64,000 bases of DNA. Source: Treponema sp. (GTDB lineage: Bacteria; Spirochaetota; Spirochaetia; Treponematales; Treponemataceae). This document shows positions 45,070-54,439 of this stretch, one piece after another. The DNA is taken from contig JAGBBT010000044.1 in NCBI GenBank assembly GCA_017938365.1, forward strand, positions 1 to 64,000, in the 5' to 3' direction. How positions within the stretch are numbered: position 1 is the first letter of the stretch; the number at the start of each line of letters is the position of its first letter. The translations under genes were made by a program, and so were the position numbers. The notes beneath the pieces were generated by a model that was given only the letters and a program-made list of their open reading frames with translations, did not search any database and was not told the origin of the DNA.

Positions 45070-46590
45070 ATGAATCAAAAAAATGACGCAAAAATATATA
45101 TCATTGGAGCAGGATTTGCAGGGCAAATGATTGCTCAAGATATTAAAAGAAAAAAAATATTTGGCTCCGTCGCTGCTTTTCTTGATGATGATAAAAAATT
45201 AATTGGAACAAAAATTGATAATATTTCAGTTTTAGGTCCTATAGAGTCTACTGCTAAGCTTTTACAATCAGGTCCAAAAGATGAAGCAATAATTTCACTT
45301 CCTTCTGCACCTACAGAAAGAATCTGTCAAATTTATGATTCACTAAAAGACAATTTTTCTCATATTAGAATTTTACCTAGCGTAAGTCAAATTTTAGAAG
45401 GAAATGCACATTTTATACAAACAAGAGAAATTGATCCCCTAGATATATTAGGGCGAACACCGATAGCAATTCCTTTACAAGAAAGTTTAAAATACCTAAG
45501 AGGAAAAAGAGTTTTAATCACCGGTGCAGGAGGCTCCATTGGTTCAGAACTTGCAAGACAATTACTTTCTGGGGGAGCTGAAAGACTTTATTTATTTGGG
45601 CATGGTGAAAATTCAATTGTAAACATATACAGAGAATTATATGTCTTACAAAACGAAGGTATTGGAGTGAAAGCGACTGTCGTTCCTATAATTGGAGATA
45701 TGAAAGAACAGGATTATATTAAGTATATTATAAAACAAACAAAAGCTGATGTTATTTTTCATTGTGCTGCCTATAAACATGTTCCCATGATGGAAGAAAA
45801 TCCTGTTGCAGTTATTCAGAATAATGTTTTTGGAACTAAAAATCTTCTTGATGCATGTTTAGAATGTAATGTTGAAAAATTTGTTTTAATAAGCACAGAT
45901 AAAGCTGTAGCCCCATGTTCTATTTATGGTGTAAGTAAAATGCTTTCAGAAAAACTTGTATTAAACGCAGCTAAAAAAGCAGAAAAAAAGCAATCATTTA
46001 TGTTTGTTAGATTCGGAAATGTTTTGGGTTCAAGAGGATCTATATTACCTCTTTTTAAGGAACAAATACGAACTGGAGGACCAATAACAATTACCGACCC
46101 TGATATGGAACGTTATTTTATGACTATACCTGAAGCTTGTTCACTAGTATTAAGAACAGGAGGTGTTGGAAGTAACGGAAAATCATATCTATTAGACATG
46201 GGCGAACCAATAAAAATTATTGACATTGCTCAACAAATAATAAAATTCAGTGGCCTAGAACCATACAAAGACATTGATATAAAAATAATAGGAAAAAGAG
46301 AAGGAGAAAGAATTCACGAACCTCTTTGGCTAGAAGAAGAAGAACCTAAAAAAACAAAATATAAACAGATACTCGAATTAAAAAATATTGAAATACCAGA
46401 ACAAAAGTTAACTACCCTTTTAGAAAAATTAAAGCCCATCTGTTTTTGTGAAGAAAATACTAAAAACACCAATCTATATAGAAACAAAGATGAATTAATA
46501 AAAATTCTTAGAAGTGAATTTAAAGATTTAAACGAGCATTATGAATTAAAAGACGAAATATTAAATAGTAATGAGAAGGTAAATTTATAA
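45070..46590 (+). CDS. Nucleotide-sugar 4,6-dehydratase (CapD/WbpM/PglF-like)
   Basis: A 506-residue enzyme of the polysaccharide-biosynthesis SDR family. Residues 1-~130 form a Rossmann-like CoA-binding-type domain (YIIGAGFAGQMIAQDI) without the membrane helices of WbpM, so the protein is soluble. The catalytic domain starts at RVLITGAGGSIGSELARQL (NAD), with CAAYKHVPMMEENP, ISTDKA and the YGVSK pair. UDP-GlcNAc 4,6-dehydration is the likely reaction. AGGTGGAG precedes the ATG. It directly abuts the aminotransferase, so the 4-keto product is probably passed to it. Confidence 0.9.
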   Translation: MNQKNDAKIYIIGAGFAGQMIAQDIKRKKIFGSVAAFLDDDKKLIGTKIDNISVLGPIESTAKLLQSGPKDEAIISLPSAPTERICQIYDSLKDNFSHIRILPSVSQILEGNAHFIQTREIDPLDILGRTPIAIPLQESLKYLRGKRVLITGAGGSIGSELARQLLSGGAERLYLFGHGENSIVNIYRELYVLQNEGIGVKATVVPIIGDMKEQDYIKYIIKQTKADVIFHCAAYKHVPMMEENPVAVIQNNVFGTKNLLDACLECNVEKFVLISTDKAVAPCSIYGVSKMLSEKLVLNAAKKAEKKQSFMFVRFGNVLGSRGSILPLFKEQIRTGGPITITDPDMERYFMTIPEACSLVLRTGGVGSNGKSYLLDMGEPIKIIDIAQQIIKFSGLEPYKDIDIKIIGKREGERIHEPLWLEEEEPKKTKYKQILELKNIEIPEQKLTTLLEKLKPICFCEENTKNTNLYRNKDELIKILRSEFKDLNEHYELKDEILNSNEKVNL

Positions 46591-47790
46591 ATGAGCGAAA
46601 ATACAAACATAAAAGTTCCATTTTTTTGTCCCTCTATAGGCAAAGAAGAACAAGAAGCTGTTTTAGAAGTTATGAAATCAGGCTGGCTCACAACCGGAAA
46701 AATAACAGAAAAATTTGAAAAAGAATTTTCAGCATTTATCGGTTCTAAACATGCACTTGCAGTCAATTCTAACACAAGTGGAATGATTTTAGCTATGGAG
46801 GCCTGTGGGGTAAAAAAAGGGAAAGCAATTATTACAACGCCATACACTTTTGTATCTACAGCAACAACAGCAATACATCTTGGAGCTGATGTTTTTTTTG
46901 CTGACACAGAAAAAGAAACATATTCTATAGATCCAGAAAAAATTGAAGATTTATTAAGAAAAGATACAGAACATAAAATATGTGCCATAGTACCTGTTCA
47001 TATTGCAGGAAATCTATGTAACATGAAAAAAATTAATGAATTAGCAAAAAAATACTCAACAAACGAAAATAAAATTTATGTTATAGAAGATGCCGCCCAC
47101 TCCTTTCCTTCAAAAACAGAAAATGGTTATTCAGGAACTTTAGGAGATATTGGAGTTTTTTCATTTTACGCAACAAAAACAATTACAACTGGTGAAGGAG
47201 GAATGATAACAACAAATAATGAGACATTTGCAAAACGAATGAATATAATGCGTTTACATGGAATGGACAGAACAACTTGGGATAGATATACAAATCCGAA
47301 AGCCACATGGGAATATGATATAGTTGATAGTGGTTATAAATTTAATCTCCCAGATATTTTAAGTGCTATAGGTAGAGAACAATTAAAAAAAGCAGAAGAT
47401 TTCAGAATAAAAAGAACTCATATTGCAGAAAAGTATAATAAAGAATTTTCAAAATATGATTTTTTACAAATACCACCAACAAGCGAAGGTAATAGTTGGC
47501 ACTTATATCTTATACAATTAAAAAAAGATAAATTAAATTGCACAAGAACAGACTTCGCAAAAGAATTACAAGAAAATGGTCTTGGAATATCTATGCACTT
47601 TATACCTTTATTTCATTTTTCGTATTGGAAAAACAAATATAAAGACTTTATCCCATCAAACTATCCAAACGCAAATAATCATTACGAAAATACAATAACA
47701 TTACCTTTATGGCCAGAAATGACAAAAGAAATGATAGATAAAGTTATAAATACAGTTATACAAATAGGAAAAAAACATTATGTGTGCTAA
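46591..47790 (+). CDS. DegT/DnrJ/EryC1 sugar aminotransferase
   Basis: A PLP-dependent sugar aminotransferase of 399 residues. Landmarks: FFCPSIGKEEQEAVLEVMKSGWLTTG, AVNSNTSGMILAM, TPYTFVSTATTA, VIEDAAHSFPS, and the PLP lysine in FSFYATKTITTGEGG. The start codon follows the dehydratase stop with no gap, and the end overlaps the next gene by 11 bases. It should aminate the 4-keto sugar made by the upstream enzyme. Confidence 0.93.
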   Translation: MSENTNIKVPFFCPSIGKEEQEAVLEVMKSGWLTTGKITEKFEKEFSAFIGSKHALAVNSNTSGMILAMEACGVKKGKAIITTPYTFVSTATTAIHLGADVFFADTEKETYSIDPEKIEDLLRKDTEHKICAIVPVHIAGNLCNMKKINELAKKYSTNENKIYVIEDAAHSFPSKTENGYSGTLGDIGVFSFYATKTITTGEGGMITTNNETFAKRMNIMRLHGMDRTTWDRYTNPKATWEYDIVDSGYKFNLPDILSAIGREQLKKAEDFRIKRTHIAEKYNKEFSKYDFLQIPPTSEGNSWHLYLIQLKKDKLNCTRTDFAKELQENGLGISMHFIPLFHFSYWKNKYKDFIPSNYPNANNHYENTITLPLWPEMTKEMIDKVINTVIQIGKKHYVC

Positions 47791-49825
47791 AAAAAGTTCA
47801 GACAAAAATCTTTTTTTCTCTGAAAATTTTTATTCAGAAATGAGACTTGATAACATGCTATTTTCAGCAATTGTTAGAAGTCCAGTTTCAAAAGGCAAAA
47901 TTCTTTCCATAGACAGTTCAAATTTACCAGAAGGATACTGTTTTTTTTCAGCAAAAGATATACCAGGCAAAAATAAAATAAAAACCTTCACTACTGAAAA
48001 TCCAATTTTCTGTTCAGAATTTATTTCATACAAAGGTGAACCAATTGGAATCATTACAGGAAACGATGAAAAAATAGTAAAAAGTCTAACAGATTCAATT
48101 AAAATTGAAATTGATACTTATTCAGAATCTCCAGTAACAGAAAGTATTTTGGCTCAAAGAGAGTTAAAAACAGGAGATGGTTTTGTAACAGATGAAACTT
48201 CCACTGTTATAGAAAGTTTATGGACTTCTGACTTAAAACAAAAATTTTATTCAGAAACAAATGGTGCCTTTTGTTATATAAAAAATGACATATTACATGT
48301 CTACACATCAAATTTATGGGTAAAACACTTACGAACAAATATAGCCAATGTGACAGGATTTTCTGAAAACAATATAAGTATTACAAGAACAAATATTTGC
48401 GACCATGATTCTAATTCTATTTGGAGAAATTCAGTTGTTGTGTGCCAAGCATGCGTTGCCTGTTGTAAAACAAAAAAGCCAATATTATTAACATTTTCTA
48501 GAAAAGAACAAAATCAATTTATTGACAATTTTACACCTGTTACCATAAATCACAAGACAGCACTAAATAAAAATGGAAAATTTACAGCAATGGAAATTAA
48601 TATAAAAGTAAACGGTGGTGCATATAATCCATTTGCTGAAGAATTACTAAACAGACTTATAATAGCCAGTGTAAATGTTTATGAATGCAAAAACATTCAT
48701 ATTATTGGAAATATATACAAATCTGCAAATCCACCTGCATCACTAAATTTATCAACAGTTGACGCACAAGCATTCTTTGCAATTGAAAATCAAATAAATA
48801 AAATAGCATCAAAAACTGATTTTTCCCCTATTGATTTAAGAATTTTAAATATTCCGCAAAATAAAAAATACCAATCAGCTCCATTCATTTTCAATACGGA
48901 AAATACAATCGAAACAATAAACGCAGTATGCAAAAAGAGTGATTTTAAACGAAAACATGTAATTTATAATAATTCTAAAATAGAAAATTACGAAAAAATT
49001 TCAAGTTCTCCTTTTTCTCCACCTGTTAGAGGAATAGGATTAGCCTGTGCCTTTGAAGGTTCTTTTTTTCTAGGAACAAAATTTGTAAACAAAAATGTTT
49101 CTATCGACATAACTTTATCAAAAGAAAAAAAATTATTTATCCATACGATTCCTCCTTCACCATCTATAATGAAAATATGGAAAACATTAGCATCTAAGAT
49201 TTTATCCATAAAAGAAGAAGATATTTTTATCGATAGCAATTTTGATATAAGTACAGAACCAAATTCGCTAGTTATAGTCGGAAATAATGTCGCAATAATG
49301 ACACAGTTATTAAAAAAATGTTGCGAAAGTTTAAATAAAAAGATTGATAATTCAGAACTTCCAATATCCATAAAAAAAGTTTTTTCTTCATCCCAAAGAA
49401 AAAATTGGAATGAAAAGGATTTTTGTGGTCAACCTTTTTATGATACATCATTCGCTTCGGCAGTTATAGAAATAGAATTAGACACATGTACATTTAGAGA
49501 AAAAATCAAAGGTATATGGATTGTTGTAAATGCAGGAAAAATATTAAATGTAAAAGCAGCAGAAAGTGCAATAAAATCATCTATACAAGAGACATTAAGT
49601 TTATTAGTTGAAAATGAAACCATAAACTGTAACGATATAACAGTTCAATTTATTCAATCAAAAAGCGAATCAAAACAAATAGGCGAAATTATATATTCAA
49701 TTATACCAGCAGCATTTACATCGGCTCTATCACAAGCACTTTCAATATCAGTAAACTCTATTCCGTTAAAAACAAACACTATTTATGATTTAAGGTGGAA
49801 AAATGAAAATACCAATAATTCTTAA
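47780..49825 (+). CDS. Divergent xanthine-dehydrogenase-family molybdenum subunit
   Basis: A 681-residue protein with the hammerhead and molybdopterin-binding layout of XdhA/CoxL enzymes: LDNMLFSAIVRSPVSKGKI at the start, KKPILLTFSRKEQNQF, DAQAFFAIENQINKIASKT and SKQIGEIIYSIIPAAF near the end. Several hallmarks are absent: no GGGFGGKE loop, the usual RGFG is replaced by NLST, and GEPP reads GEII, although the catalytic-type Glu remains. It is shorter than usual (~750). The family is clear; activity with molybdenum cofactor is doubtful. Confidence 0.75.
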   Translation: MCAKKSSDKNLFFSENFYSEMRLDNMLFSAIVRSPVSKGKILSIDSSNLPEGYCFFSAKDIPGKNKIKTFTTENPIFCSEFISYKGEPIGIITGNDEKIVKSLTDSIKIEIDTYSESPVTESILAQRELKTGDGFVTDETSTVIESLWTSDLKQKFYSETNGAFCYIKNDILHVYTSNLWVKHLRTNIANVTGFSENNISITRTNICDHDSNSIWRNSVVVCQACVACCKTKKPILLTFSRKEQNQFIDNFTPVTINHKTALNKNGKFTAMEINIKVNGGAYNPFAEELLNRLIIASVNVYECKNIHIIGNIYKSANPPASLNLSTVDAQAFFAIENQINKIASKTDFSPIDLRILNIPQNKKYQSAPFIFNTENTIETINAVCKKSDFKRKHVIYNNSKIENYEKISSSPFSPPVRGIGLACAFEGSFFLGTKFVNKNVSIDITLSKEKKLFIHTIPPSPSIMKIWKTLASKILSIKEEDIFIDSNFDISTEPNSLVIVGNNVAIMTQLLKKCCESLNKKIDNSELPISIKKVFSSSQRKNWNEKDFCGQPFYDTSFASAVIEIELDTCTFREKIKGIWIVVNAGKILNVKAAESAIKSSIQETLSLLVENETINCNDITVQFIQSKSESKQIGEIIYSIIPAAFTSALSQALSISVNSIPLKTNTIYDLRWKNENTNNS

Positions 49826-50288
49826 CGGCGAAAAAACAATAATAGACGCTAATGGCGATGAAAAGTTACTTTCTGTATTACGAAATTTAAATCTTTTTTC
49901 AGCGAAAAACGGATGTGAAGAAGGAAAATGTGGATACTGCACAGTATTGCTAGATGACAAACCTGTAAATAGTTGTTTGATTCCCATTGGAATCATAAGA
50001 GACTGTTCCGTCGTAACACTAGAGTTTTTCAAAAAAACAAAAGACTATGAAGACATAATGAAAGGTTTTTCTCAAGCAGGAATAAACCTTTGTGGATACT
50101 GCAATGCCTCAAGGATACTTTCTGTATATGCTTTATTAAAAAGAGTTTACAGACCCTCAAAAGAAGATTTAATAGAAATTGCAAACGAAATTAAATGTAC
50201 TTGTACCGATTCTTCAACATTCATAAATGGAATACTTTTTGCAACTGCAAATAAACACGAATCAGAAGGAAGAAAGAAAAATGTCTAA
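49803..50288 (+). CDS. [2Fe-2S] subunit of the XDH-like complex
   Basis: A 161-residue iron-sulfur subunit. The plant-type first cluster is intact: GCEEGKCGYC…NSC. The second, helical cluster is present but divergent, LCGYCNASRIL … CTCTD, where the family has QCGFCTPG and CRCTG. It overlaps the molybdenum subunit by 23 bases and the FAD subunit by 8. It would pass electrons from the active-site subunit to FAD. Confidence 0.9.
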   Translation: MKIPIILNGEKTIIDANGDEKLLSVLRNLNLFSAKNGCEEGKCGYCTVLLDDKPVNSCLIPIGIIRDCSVVTLEFFKKTKDYEDIMKGFSQAGINLCGYCNASRILSVYALLKRVYRPSKEDLIEIANEIKCTCTDSSTFINGILFATANKHESEGRKKNV

Positions 50289-51087
50289 ATCAATAAAAAA
50301 TTTTTTTTATGCGAAAAATATTTCAGATGTCTTATACCAAATCAATTCAATTCAAGATTTAGAGATTTTAGGTGGTTGCACACAAATTAATGAATACCCA
50401 GAAAACTCATTGTCAATCAGAAAAATACCAGAATTATCAGAAATAAAAAAAACAGAAAGATTCTTTGAATTTGGACCGGCTGTAACAATTTCAAGAATCG
50501 AAGAACTTCAAAACGCAAAGCTTCCGTCTATTATTCAGAAGGCAATAAAGACAATTGCAAATAAAAATATTAGAAACATGGCAACTATAGGCGGAAATAT
50601 TTGTTCAAAGCCAATAAAACATACATTATTTGCACCTTTACTAGCTCTTGATACAAGACTAATTATACGAAATTCTACTGAAGAAAAAATTATTTTATTA
50701 AATAATATAAATGAAATTCCTAAAAATTGGATTATTTCAAAAATAAGAATTCCATTAGACGAATGGGAAGTATCGATTTTTAGAAGACTAGGTCCCTCAA
50801 ATATAATTAATGAAAATTCAGCAAGTTTTGCTTTCTTAGCAAATAGTCAAAAAGGTCAACTAGCAAATTTAAGAATAGCCTTTGCAGGCTCAATATGCAT
50901 AAGAAGTCAGGAATTAGAAAATAAATTAATTGGAACACATCTTCCCTTGTCAGAAAAAAATATAATAGAAACACTTGAAGATGCATCTATGTATTTTGAT
51001 ACTATTGCAAGCGAAAAAAAGATAAATTCAATTCTAAAAGCACAATTTTTAAATCTCTTAAAGTACTCGTTAGAACAATTAACTTAA
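50281..51087 (+). CDS. FAD-binding subunit of the XDH-like complex
   Basis: A 268-residue CoxM/XdhB-like flavoprotein. LEILGGCTQINEY stands in for the usual AGGTDL, and RNMATIGGNICSKP matches the second FAD motif. C-terminal CO_dehydrogenase flavoprotein region is short. ATG 50281 is used: GAAGGAAGAAAG lies upstream; a longer frame from 50227 is only overlap with the previous gene. The stop abuts the convergent queA stop exactly. Confidence 0.88.
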   Translation: MSKSIKNFFYAKNISDVLYQINSIQDLEILGGCTQINEYPENSLSIRKIPELSEIKKTERFFEFGPAVTISRIEELQNAKLPSIIQKAIKTIANKNIRNMATIGGNICSKPIKHTLFAPLLALDTRLIIRNSTEEKIILLNNINEIPKNWIISKIRIPLDEWEVSIFRRLGPSNIINENSASFAFLANSQKGQLANLRIAFAGSICIRSQELENKLIGTHLPLSEKNIIETLEDASMYFDTIASEKKINSILKAQFLNLLKYSLEQLT

Positions 51088-52128
51088 TCACCTAATAAGC
51101 ATACAATCGCCATAAGAAAAAAATCGATAATTGTTTTCTACCGCAATTTTATAGGCATTCAGAATATTTTCTCTACCTGCAAAAGCACTTACTAACATTA
51201 TTAAAGTACTTTCAGGAGTATGAAAATTTGTGAATATTTGATCCACAACTTTGAATTTGTAGCCAGGATACATAAAAATATTCGTACTAGAATTACCAAA
51301 CTTAACTAATCCGTTATCATCACTGGCAGATTCTAAGGTTCGAACAGAAGTCGTTCCTACAGCAAGAATTTTTCTTCCTTGTTTTTTAGCATCATTTATT
51401 TTATTTGCAGTATTTTCTGAAATGTAAAAACTTTCATTATGCATTTTATGATTTTCAATATTTTCTTCACGAACAGGTAAAAAAGTTCCAAGTCCAACAT
51501 GTAATGTAACGAACTCTCTCTCAATTCCTTTTTCTGAAAGTTTTTGCAACATAGTTTCAGTAAAATGTAACCCTGCAGTAGGACAAGCTGAACTTCCAGT
51601 TTCTTTTGCATATACATTTTGATATCGTTCAGAATCTTCAACTGTATCTTCTCTTTTTATATACGGAGGCAAAGGAATATGACCATTTCTTTCAAACCAA
51701 TCTTCATCTATAGGAAAATCAAATTTCATTGCACGAAATTCAGTTTTTTCATTTCCAGGCCAATCAACTATAGTACCTATAGTTCCATCTGGAAAATGAT
51801 ATTTCATACCAGGCTTTTGCTTTTTAGCTGATTTTACCATTGTATTCCAAACACAACAATTTTTATCAATCTGATTTATAAACATAAATTCCTGTTGTCG
51901 GCCAGTTGTTTCTTTTATTGCGAATACTCTCGCTCTTCTTACTTTAGAATTATTAAAAATCATTAAAGTATCTTTCTCAATTAAATCAACTAAATCATCC
52001 ATCATATAATGAGAAACAGAGCCATTCTGTTTATTAAGAAACATTAATTTATCCTCACCTCTAACTCCAGAAGGATGTTGAGCAATCAATTCTTGTGGTA
52101 AATCAAAATAAAAATCTGATGTAAGCAT
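51088..52128 (-). CDS. queA: tRNA ribosyltransferase-isomerase QueA
   Basis: The 346-residue enzyme that adds the cyclopentenediol part of queuosine to preQ1 in tRNA, using S-adenosylmethionine as ribosyl donor. Diagnostic: DFYFDLPQELIAQHP, IFNNSKVRRAR, ACPTAGLHFT and LHVGLGTFLPV. It lies 19 bases after ruvB, the common ruvAB-queA order. Length is normal. Confidence 0.96.
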   Translation of the reverse strand: MLTSDFYFDLPQELIAQHPSGVRGEDKLMFLNKQNGSVSHYMMDDLVDLIEKDTLMIFNNSKVRRARVFAIKETTGRQQEFMFINQIDKNCCVWNTMVKSAKKQKPGMKYHFPDGTIGTIVDWPGNEKTEFRAMKFDFPIDEDWFERNGHIPLPPYIKREDTVEDSERYQNVYAKETGSSACPTAGLHFTETMLQKLSEKGIEREFVTLHVGLGTFLPVREENIENHKMHNESFYISENTANKINDAKKQGRKILAVGTTSVRTLESASDDNGLVKFGNSSTNIFMYPGYKFKVVDQIFTNFHTPESTLIMLVSAFAGRENILNAYKIAVENNYRFFSYGDCMLIR

Positions 52129-52147
52129 ATATTTTCCTTATATTTTA

Positions 52148-53185
52148 TTAAAATAAACTTTCTTGATTATTAGAATTATCACTATATTTTAATCCAAGAT
52201 GTTCATAGGCCTTTGGAGTAACAATTCTTCCTCTTGGAGTACGCTGAAGCAATCCACACTGTATTAAATATGGTTCATAATAATCTTCTAAAGTATCAAT
52301 ACTTTCTCCAATGCTAATTGCCAAAGTTTCTGCCCCAACAGGACCGCCATTAAAATTCTTTATAATAGATAATAAGATTTCTCTGTCATATTTTTCTAAG
52401 CCAATAGAATCAATTTCTAATCGAGTAAATCCATTGAGAACAATTTCTTCAGTAATTCTATCAGATCCAGAAACCTGTGCAAAATCTCTCATTCTTCTTA
52501 AAACTCTATTTGCAACACGAGGAGTCCCACGGCAACATTTAGCCAAACACAAAGAGGCATTCTCATCAATTTTAACATCTAAAATATTAGCAGATCTTTT
52601 TATAATTTCAGATAATTCAATTTGAGAATAAAACTCAAATCTTGGAATAAATCCAAAGCGACTTCTTAAAGGACTTGATACACTACCAGCTTTTGTAGTT
52701 GCACCAATTAATGTAAAAGGCGGAATAGGAATACGAACAGTTCTAGCTGCAGCACCTTGTCCAATAATCCAATCTAATTCAAAATCTTCCATTGCAATAT
52801 ATAACATTTCTTCAATAGCTGGTTTTAAACGATGAATTTCATCAATAAAAAAAACAGTTCTAGGAGTAATCGTAGAAAGTATTCCCGCTAAATCTTTTGG
52901 CTTATCTAAAGCAGGTGCTGAAGTAACTTTAAAATCAACGCCTAACTCATGCGCAGTAATTTGAGCTAAAGTAGTTTTTCCTAATCCTGGGGGACCAATT
53001 AACAAAAGATGATCTAAAGGCTCTTCTCTTATCTTAGCAGCTTCAACAAAGGTATGTAAATTTTTTTTAACAGATTCTTGTCCTAAAAAATCTTTTAGAA
53101 ATTGAGGTCTTAGATTTCCATCTTGTTCATCAAAATTACTTTTTAAATCAGCTCTTACAATTGCTGAAAAATCATTATCTTCCAT
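52148..53185 (-). CDS. ruvB: Holliday junction helicase subunit RuvB
   Basis: The AAA+ motor of branch migration, 345 residues. Walker [10 protein letters not shown], Walker B FIDEIHRL, sensor [18 protein letters not shown] and the C-terminal winged helix ending [19 protein letters not shown]. It follows ruvA by 16 bases and precedes queA. Confidence 0.97.
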   Translation of the reverse strand: MEDNDFSAIVRADLKSNFDEQDGNLRPQFLKDFLGQESVKKNLHTFVEAAKIREEPLDHLLLIGPPGLGKTTLAQITAHELGVDFKVTSAPALDKPKDLAGILSTITPRTVFFIDEIHRLKPAIEEMLYIAMEDFELDWIIGQGAAARTVRIPIPPFTLIGATTKAGSVSSPLRSRFGFIPRFEFYSQIELSEIIKRSANILDVKIDENASLCLAKCCRGTPRVANRVLRRMRDFAQVSGSDRITEEIVLNGFTRLEIDSIGLEKYDREILLSIIKNFNGGPVGAETLAISIGESIDTLEDYYEPYLIQCGLLQRTPRGRIVTPKAYEHLGLKYSDNSNNQESLF

Positions 53186-53201
53186 ACACTTTATCCATAA
53201 A

Positions 53202-53816
53202 TTATGCTAATTCAACAATAACTTGTCTAAAAATAAAATCTTCTTTTTCTTTTTGATTTTTATCAATAAAGGAATTATCAGATTTTAATGAATCAATTAA
53301 CTGAAAAACTTTTTGTTCAACAACAGATTTGTCATATCCCATAGAAATTAAAGACATAATTACATCTTTATAAGGAGTTTCAACTGCTACACGAACAGTT
53401 TTTTCATTTTCTGATATTGAAATTTTCCCTTTAAGTGCTAATAACATTTTTCCAGCAGTCTTTTTTCCGACTCCAGGAATCTTTTCAAGCAATCCAAGGT
53501 CTCCGTCTTCTAGAATTTTTAATAATTGAGCAGAAGTAACACTACTCATTATTTTTAAAGCCCCTTTAGGTCCCACTCCGTCAACTTTTAATAAATTTAA
53601 AAAAAGTTCTCTTTCTTCCATCGAAACAAAACCATATAAATTCATAAAATTTTCTGTATGATGAAGCCAAGTATAAACCTTCACTTCACTTCCAACATTT
53701 GGCAAAATATCAATATTAGAATTAGGCATATTAATATCCCACTCAATTCCATTACACTCAACATATAATTGCTTTGAAAATTTTCCAGATATTAAACCTT
53801 TTATAGAATTAAACAT
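53202..53816 (-). CDS. ruvA: Holliday junction protein RuvA
   Basis: The 204-residue tetrameric DNA-binding subunit. OB fold at the start ([12 protein letters not shown]), paired helix-hairpin-helix [14 protein letters not shown] and [13 protein letters not shown], and a C-terminal RuvB-binding domain after a flexible linker. A TATAAT on the minus strand (53828-53823) ends 6 bases before the ATG, so an internal transcript would be leaderless; no ribosome site is visible. Confidence 0.95.
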   Translation of the reverse strand: MFNSIKGLISGKFSKQLYVECNGIEWDINMPNSNIDILPNVGSEVKVYTWLHHTENFMNLYGFVSMEERELFLNLLKVDGVGPKGALKIMSSVTSAQLLKILEDGDLGLLEKIPGVGKKTAGKMLLALKGKISISENEKTVRVAVETPYKDVIMSLISMGYDKSVVEQKVFQLIDSLKSDNSFIDKNQKEKEDFIFRQVIVELA

Positions 53817-53859
53817 GAGAAAATTATAGCAAATTATTAAAATAAAAGGAATTAATTTA

Positions 53860-54396
53860 TTAAGTATAATGTAAATGGGTTATAGCACCAGCCAAGGCAT
53901 CGGCTGCGTGATCAGGTTTTGGTTCCGATTCTAAACTTAGTAAAATTTTTACATATTGTTCAACAATTTTTTTATCTGCACTGCCATTACCTGTAACAGC
54001 TTGTTTTATCTGATTTGGACGATATTCACCTAATAAAATACAATGTTGTGCCAAACATAAAGAAACAACACCTCTAGCTTCTGCAACTCCCATAGCACTT
54101 GTTGCATTTTTTGCAAAGAAAAGAGTTTCCATAGCAGCTTCTTGAGGTTTAAATTCATCAATCAGGGCAGTAAGTTTATTGTATATAGTAAGTAATCTTT
54201 CACCATGGGGAATATTAGATTTTGTTTCAATTACTCCATAACAGACCATTCTGTACCGCCCATTACAATAATCAACAATTCCAAACCCTGTGTTTGCTAA
54301 TCCAGGATCAATTCCCAAGACCCTCCTTATATGAGTCTTATTTGTTTTATATTCAGAACCAGGTAAAGGTAAGAAATCAGGAAGACTATTCATCAT
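53860..54396 (-). CDS. ruvC: Holliday junction resolvase RuvC
   Basis: The 178-residue junction endonuclease. The RNase-H-fold acidic residues appear in VLGIDPGLANTGFG, METLFFAKN and PDHAADALAGA. The first ~25 residues (MMNSLPDFLPLPGSEYKTNK) precede the usual family start. A TTG at 54420 would fall in the yebC terminator, so ATG 54396 is chosen. It follows the yebC terminator directly and precedes ruvA by 43 bases. Confidence 0.94.
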   Translation of the reverse strand: MMNSLPDFLPLPGSEYKTNKTHIRRVLGIDPGLANTGFGIVDYCNGRYRMVCYGVIETKSNIPHGERLLTIYNKLTALIDEFKPQEAAMETLFFAKNATSAMGVAEARGVVSLCLAQHCILLGEYRPNQIKQAVTGNGSADKKIVEQYVKILLSLESEPKPDHAADALAGAITHLHYT

Positions 54397-54404
54397 ATTT
54401 ACAC

Positions 54405-54434
54405 AAAAAAAAATCCGCAATTAAGCGGATTTTT
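54405..54434 (-). terminator. Terminator between yebC and ruvC
   Basis: Stem AAAAATCCGC/GCGGATTTTT with a six-base loop, followed by T on the minus strand. It ends 9 bases before the ruvC ATG, so ruvCAB is partly insulated from yebC. Confidence 0.88.
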
Positions 54435-54439
54435 ATGAA

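Noticed and set aside
49803..50288. Pseudogene call for the iron-sulfur subunit
   Set aside because: All eight cluster cysteines remain and the frame is intact; only the residues around the second cluster differ.
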